Of a DNA stretch of 63,499 nt, positions 60,631-63,499 are shown piece by piece. The stretch is taken from NCBI RefSeq assembly GCF_005886345.1, contig NZ_PNEC01000062.1, positions 1-63,499 on the forward strand, given 5' to 3'. Within the stretch, counting starts at the first letter, position 1; every line of letters starts with the position of its first letter. Under the pieces are notes generated by a model. It was not told the origin of the DNA. It saw nothing but the letters and a program-made list of their open reading frames with translations, and searched no databases. The stretch is from Pseudoalteromonas phenolica (GTDB taxonomy: Bacteria > Pseudomonadota > Gammaproteobacteria > Enterobacterales > Alteromonadaceae). The position numbers were made by a program, and so were the translations under genes.

Positions 60631-61989
60631 ATGCTCAAGCGATTAAAAGTACTATTAGTTTGCTTAGTTTTATCTATGACTAACCTAGCACATGCTGCGT
60701 TAGAGATTGTCATTACTGAAGGTGTTGATAGTGCGAGACCTATTGCCATCGTGCCGTTTAAATTTGAAGGGGTGGGTGAGTTACCAATGCAGTTAAGTGA
60801 TGTCATTGCTGCTGATTTAACTCGTAGCGGTAAGTTTAAGCCTTTGGCTTTAGCTGATTTACCACAAATGCCTTCCACAGATGAAGATATTGATTATGAT
60901 GCTTGGGTCTCTAAAGGTGTTGAAGCAGTATTAGTGGGTTCTATTACTCAACAGCCAGCAGGTCGCTATTTAGTAAAATATGAATTAATAGATGTTATCA
61001 GAGCACAAATCACGGGTGGTGAAACCCGTATGATGAGCAATGGTAAATTAATGAAGAGCCAAGACCACATACAAGAAGCACGTCAATCAATCATTAATGC
61101 AGCAGGCTTTAGAAGCTATGCCCATCAGATAAGTGATGTTATTTATGAATCGTTAACGGGTGAAAAAGGTGCATTTAGAACTAAGATTGCTTATGTCATT
61201 GTACGAGACAGTGCAGATAAACCTTATCAGTTAGTTGTTGCTGATTATGATGGTTATAATGAGCAAGTATTACTTCGCTCAAAAGAGCCTTTAATGTCTC
61301 CAGCTTGGTCACCAGACGGTACTAAACTAGCGTATGTAACTTTTGAAAATCGTCAATCACAAATTATTTTACAAGACTTATATACAGGTAAACGTGAAAT
61401 CATTACCAGTTACCCTGGTATTAATGGTGCACCACAGTTTTCTCCAGATGGATCAAAGCTATTAATTGTTTTATCTAAAGATACTGGTGGGGCAACAGAA
61501 GTCTATTTATTAGACTTGGTGACTCGTCAAGAAACTCGCTTAACTAAACACCGTAGTATAGATACCGAGCCATCATGGCACCCAAATGGTAAAGAAATTG
61601 TCTATACATCGGAAAGGGGTGGTAATGCTCAGATATATAAGTTAAATTTACAAACTGGTAGATCTAAGCGTGTTACCTTTGATGGTGATATGAATTTGGC
61701 TGGCTCAATTACGCCTGATGGAAATCAGTTAGTAATGGTTAATAGGACGCTTGGCAAATATCATATTGCAAAGAAAGAATTAAATTCAGGGCTATTCCAG
61801 GTGTTAACGCGTACTCGTTTAGACGAGTCACCAAGTATTGCGCCGAATGGCTCTATGATTATGTATAGTACCTTGTACAATAATAAGCAGGTATTAGCTT
61901 TGGTATCTATGGACGGCAGGTTTAAAGCCCGTCTACCTGTTACAGATGGACAGGTTAAGGCACCAGCATGGTCACCATTTTTACAGTAG
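60631..61989 (+). CDS. tolB: Tol-Pal system protein TolB
   Basis: TolB is a periplasmic protein that binds Pal and TolA. The 452-residue precursor has a signal peptide (about 1-22, cleavage after AHA), an N-terminal alpha/beta domain and a six-bladed propeller with repeats such as SPAWSPDGTKLAYVTF and TEPSWHPNGKEIVYTS. Confidence 0.96.
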   Translation: MLKRLKVLLVCLVLSMTNLAHAALEIVITEGVDSARPIAIVPFKFEGVGELPMQLSDVIAADLTRSGKFKPLALADLPQMPSTDEDIDYDAWVSKGVEAVLVGSITQQPAGRYLVKYELIDVIRAQITGGETRMMSNGKLMKSQDHIQEARQSIINAAGFRSYAHQISDVIYESLTGEKGAFRTKIAYVIVRDSADKPYQLVVADYDGYNEQVLLRSKEPLMSPAWSPDGTKLAYVTFENRQSQIILQDLYTGKREIITSYPGINGAPQFSPDGSKLLIVLSKDTGGATEVYLLDLVTRQETRLTKHRSIDTEPSWHPNGKEIVYTSERGGNAQIYKLNLQTGRSKRVTFDGDMNLAGSITPDGNQLVMVNRTLGKYHIAKKELNSGLFQVLTRTRLDESPSIAPNGSMIMYSTLYNNKQVLALVSMDGRFKARLPVTDGQVKAPAWSPFLQ

Positions 61990-62027
61990 TTTTACTGGTA
62001 TAAATTTTTGATATAGGAATATACTCG

Positions 62028-62564
62028 ATGCAACTTAACAAAACCTTAAAAGCTTTATTGGTCGCTTTACCAGTAATGACGCTTGCTGCATGTAGCTCAT
62101 CTTCAGGCGTTGACGAAAGTCCAGCTAACCTTGATAACGGTGCAAACGCGTCTCAAAATGGTAGCAATGTAGATGTAAATACACTAACACCAGAGCAAGC
62201 TGCAGCAGAGAAACTACAAAAAAAATACGAAGCATTACGTCAAGAGCAGATCGTATACTTCGATTTCGACAAGTCTAGCATCCGTGGTCAGTATGCTGAA
62301 TTACTTCAAGCTCACGCTGATTTCTTAGTAAAGAATCCAAGTGTTAAAGTACTAATCGAAGGTCACGCTGATGAGCGTGGTACGCCTGAGTACAATATTG
62401 CACTAGGTGAAAGCCGTGGTAAGTCAGTTGCTAAATACCTACAAAGCCTAGGTGTTTCTGACAGCCAAATCTCTGTAGTGAGCTACGGTGAAGAAAAGCC
62501 AATGGTTAAATCTCGCACTGAAGAAGCTTTTGCTAAAAACCGTCGTGCGGTTTTAGTTTACTAA
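62028..62564 (+). CDS. pal: Peptidoglycan-associated lipoprotein Pal
   Basis: Pal anchors the outer membrane to peptidoglycan. The 178-residue lipoprotein has the lipobox LAAC with Cys22, a Gln/Asn-rich linker and an OmpA-like domain with the signature LIEGHADERGTPEYNIALGE. It lies 38 bases after tolB. Confidence 0.97.
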   Translation: MQLNKTLKALLVALPVMTLAACSSSSGVDESPANLDNGANASQNGSNVDVNTLTPEQAAAEKLQKKYEALRQEQIVYFDFDKSSIRGQYAELLQAHADFLVKNPSVKVLIEGHADERGTPEYNIALGESRGKSVAKYLQSLGVSDSQISVVSYGEEKPMVKSRTEEAFAKNRRAVLVY

Positions 62565-62579
62565 TTTGAAAGATTGATT

Positions 62580-63329
62580 ATGAAGCCGAAATATATTTTG
62601 GCAGCCATAATGATGAGCGGGAGCACCCATGTATGGGCTGCTCCCGCTCCTGTATCTGAGGCTGCAAATTCAACTCAAACAATTGAACAGCGTTTAGCAC
62701 AGCTAGAGAGCATGATGAAAACGCGTAACTTGCTACAAGTCGAACTTCAGCAACAACTTAATTTGCTACAAGATGAAGTATCTCAAGTGAGGGGGGTGAC
62801 TGAAGAGCAGAGTTATAAACTTGAAAAAGTGTTACAAAGACAACGAGAGCTGTATCAAGAAATTGAAAATCGTGTGTCTAAGGTTTATGAGCAATCAAGT
62901 GTCACGACTTCTTCAGAGGTAGCGGTTGATAGTTCGCAAGCGATCAGCAGCGACTTATCTGAAAACGAAGCCTATGACCGAGCTGTTGCTTTGATCATGA
63001 AGGACAAGCGTTATGATGCCGCCATTCCTGAATTACAAAACTTTTTAACAGTTTTTCCAAATTCTGTGTATATGCCAAATGCGCACTATTGGCTAGGGCA
63101 GTTGTTTTCAATTAAGAATAACGATGCACAAGCGCGAATTCACTTTCAAGATGTAGTGAACAATTACCCAAATTCAAATAAACGCCCTGATGCTTTATTA
63201 AAGTTGGGAATCATCTTCCAAAAAGAAAACAACTTTGAAAAAGCTAAAGAGTTGTTAAATACTCTAATTAAAGAATACCCGAGTACGACGGCTGCAAAAT
63301 TAGCAACTGAGCGTCTTGGTAAGATGTAA
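62580..63329 (+). CDS. cpoB: Cell division coordinator CpoB
   Basis: CpoB (YbgF) links Tol-Pal action to PBP1B septal synthesis. The 249-residue precursor has a signal peptide (about 1-21), a coiled coil (about 38-100) for trimerisation and C-terminal TPR repeats (about 130-245). The ATG at 62580 is chosen over an upstream TTG at 62574. Last gene of the tol-pal operon. Confidence 0.94.
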   Translation: MKPKYILAAIMMSGSTHVWAAPAPVSEAANSTQTIEQRLAQLESMMKTRNLLQVELQQQLNLLQDEVSQVRGVTEEQSYKLEKVLQRQRELYQEIENRVSKVYEQSSVTTSSEVAVDSSQAISSDLSENEAYDRAVALIMKDKRYDAAIPELQNFLTVFPNSVYMPNAHYWLGQLFSIKNNDAQARIHFQDVVNNYPNSNKRPDALLKLGIIFQKENNFEKAKELLNTLIKEYPSTTAAKLATERLGKM

Positions 63330-63404
63330 TGGCATATTATTTTGCCACTATGGTTTAAAATTAGGCGCTTAGACACAAAAACTGAAAAAAACTACGCATT
63401 TCAG

Positions 63405-63432
63405 TTGCACTCATTTTTTAAATAAGTATTAT
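63405..63432 (+). promoter_or_regulatory. tRNA promoter with GC-rich discriminator
   Basis: TTGCAC (63405-63410), a 16-bp spacer and TATTAT (63427-63432) are followed by the discriminator AAGCGCCCGC. A GC-rich discriminator is typical of stable-RNA promoters under stringent control. Confidence 0.75.
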
Positions 63433-63479
63433 AAGCGCCCGCAGCAGGCGATTGATTCAAATCACTTGTTGCACTAAGT

Positions 63480-63499
63480 GGGTCATTAGCTCAGTTGGT
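63480..63499 (+). tRNA. Start of a tRNA gene, probably tRNA-Lys
   Basis: The last 20 bases match the 5' acceptor and D arm of a tRNA (GGGTCATTAGCTCAGTTGGT), nearly identical to E. coli tRNA-Lys. In E. coli the lysT-valT cluster also follows cpoB. The anticodon lies outside the window. Confidence 0.85.

Overview
The window looks like a contiguous piece of core chromosome from a marine gammaproteobacterium of the Alteromonadales, most probably Pseudoalteromonas or a close relative. This rests on the AT-rich composition, on proteins close to E. coli in length and motif, and on local orders such as nadB/rpoE-rseABC-lepA-lepB-rnc-era-recO-pdxJ, sdhE-ygfX beside nadB, bepA-arsC-wrbA-DUF2069 and tolQRAB-pal-cpoB followed by tRNA-Lys. 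The genus is inference. I see no insertion sequence, prophage, integron, CRISPR array or defence island.

Layout. Positions 1-2677 (minus) hold a 3'-truncated RNase E gene with a five-copy 36-bp in-frame repeat. rluC and a HAD phosphatase follow, tail-to-tail with maf. From 5438 runs yceD-rpmF-plsX-fabD-fabG-acpP-fabF-pabC-mltG-tmk-holB-pilZ-tatD, with no fabH between plsX and fabD. Next come a PhoD-like phosphatase and a large beta-propeller sensor kinase (15247-20802), then sdhE-ygfX, nadB (minus) and the sigma-E locus running to pdxJ (23459-31843). A mixed metabolic block (31916-36330) carries a glycerate-kinase-like enzyme, an LdhA-like dehydrogenase, glutathione peroxidase, a beta-hydroxyacid dehydrogenase, bcp and gcvR. 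Then come bamC, a YjiH-like membrane protein, a DUF2897 micro-protein, an ankyrin membrane protein, the bepA cluster, a TusA-like protein, PerM, htpG, adk and an exported Tpx. A receiver-CheC protein with a diguanylate cyclase (49626-51606), the prkA-yeaH-spoVR stress cluster, sodB and grxD follow. The window closes with an 830-bp gene-free stretch, the Tol-Pal operon and the first 20 bases of a tRNA.

How the genes work together. Five themes dominate: fatty acid and phospholipid synthesis, envelope stress and outer-membrane upkeep (rpoE-rseABC, bamC, bepA, tol-pal, lepB), RNA and ribosome maturation (rne, rluC, rnc, era, yceD, rpmF, lepA), peroxide and redox defence (gpx, bcp, tpx, sodB, grxD, wrbA), and signalling (sensor kinase, PilZ, receiver-CheC plus GGDEF).

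The observations most worth follow-up are: an apparently unannotated small RNA on the minus strand at about 57815-57966, with a good promoter, three internal hairpins and a terminator; a strong promoter placed so close to yceD that its mRNA should be nearly leaderless; a FadR-like operator before acpP; a fusion of a receiver to a two-half CheC phosphatase next to a diguanylate cyclase; and an unrecognised 223-residue protein gene abutting bepA. Clear sigma-E and sigma-32 promoters precede rpoE and htpG. I found no convincing new defence or biosynthetic system.
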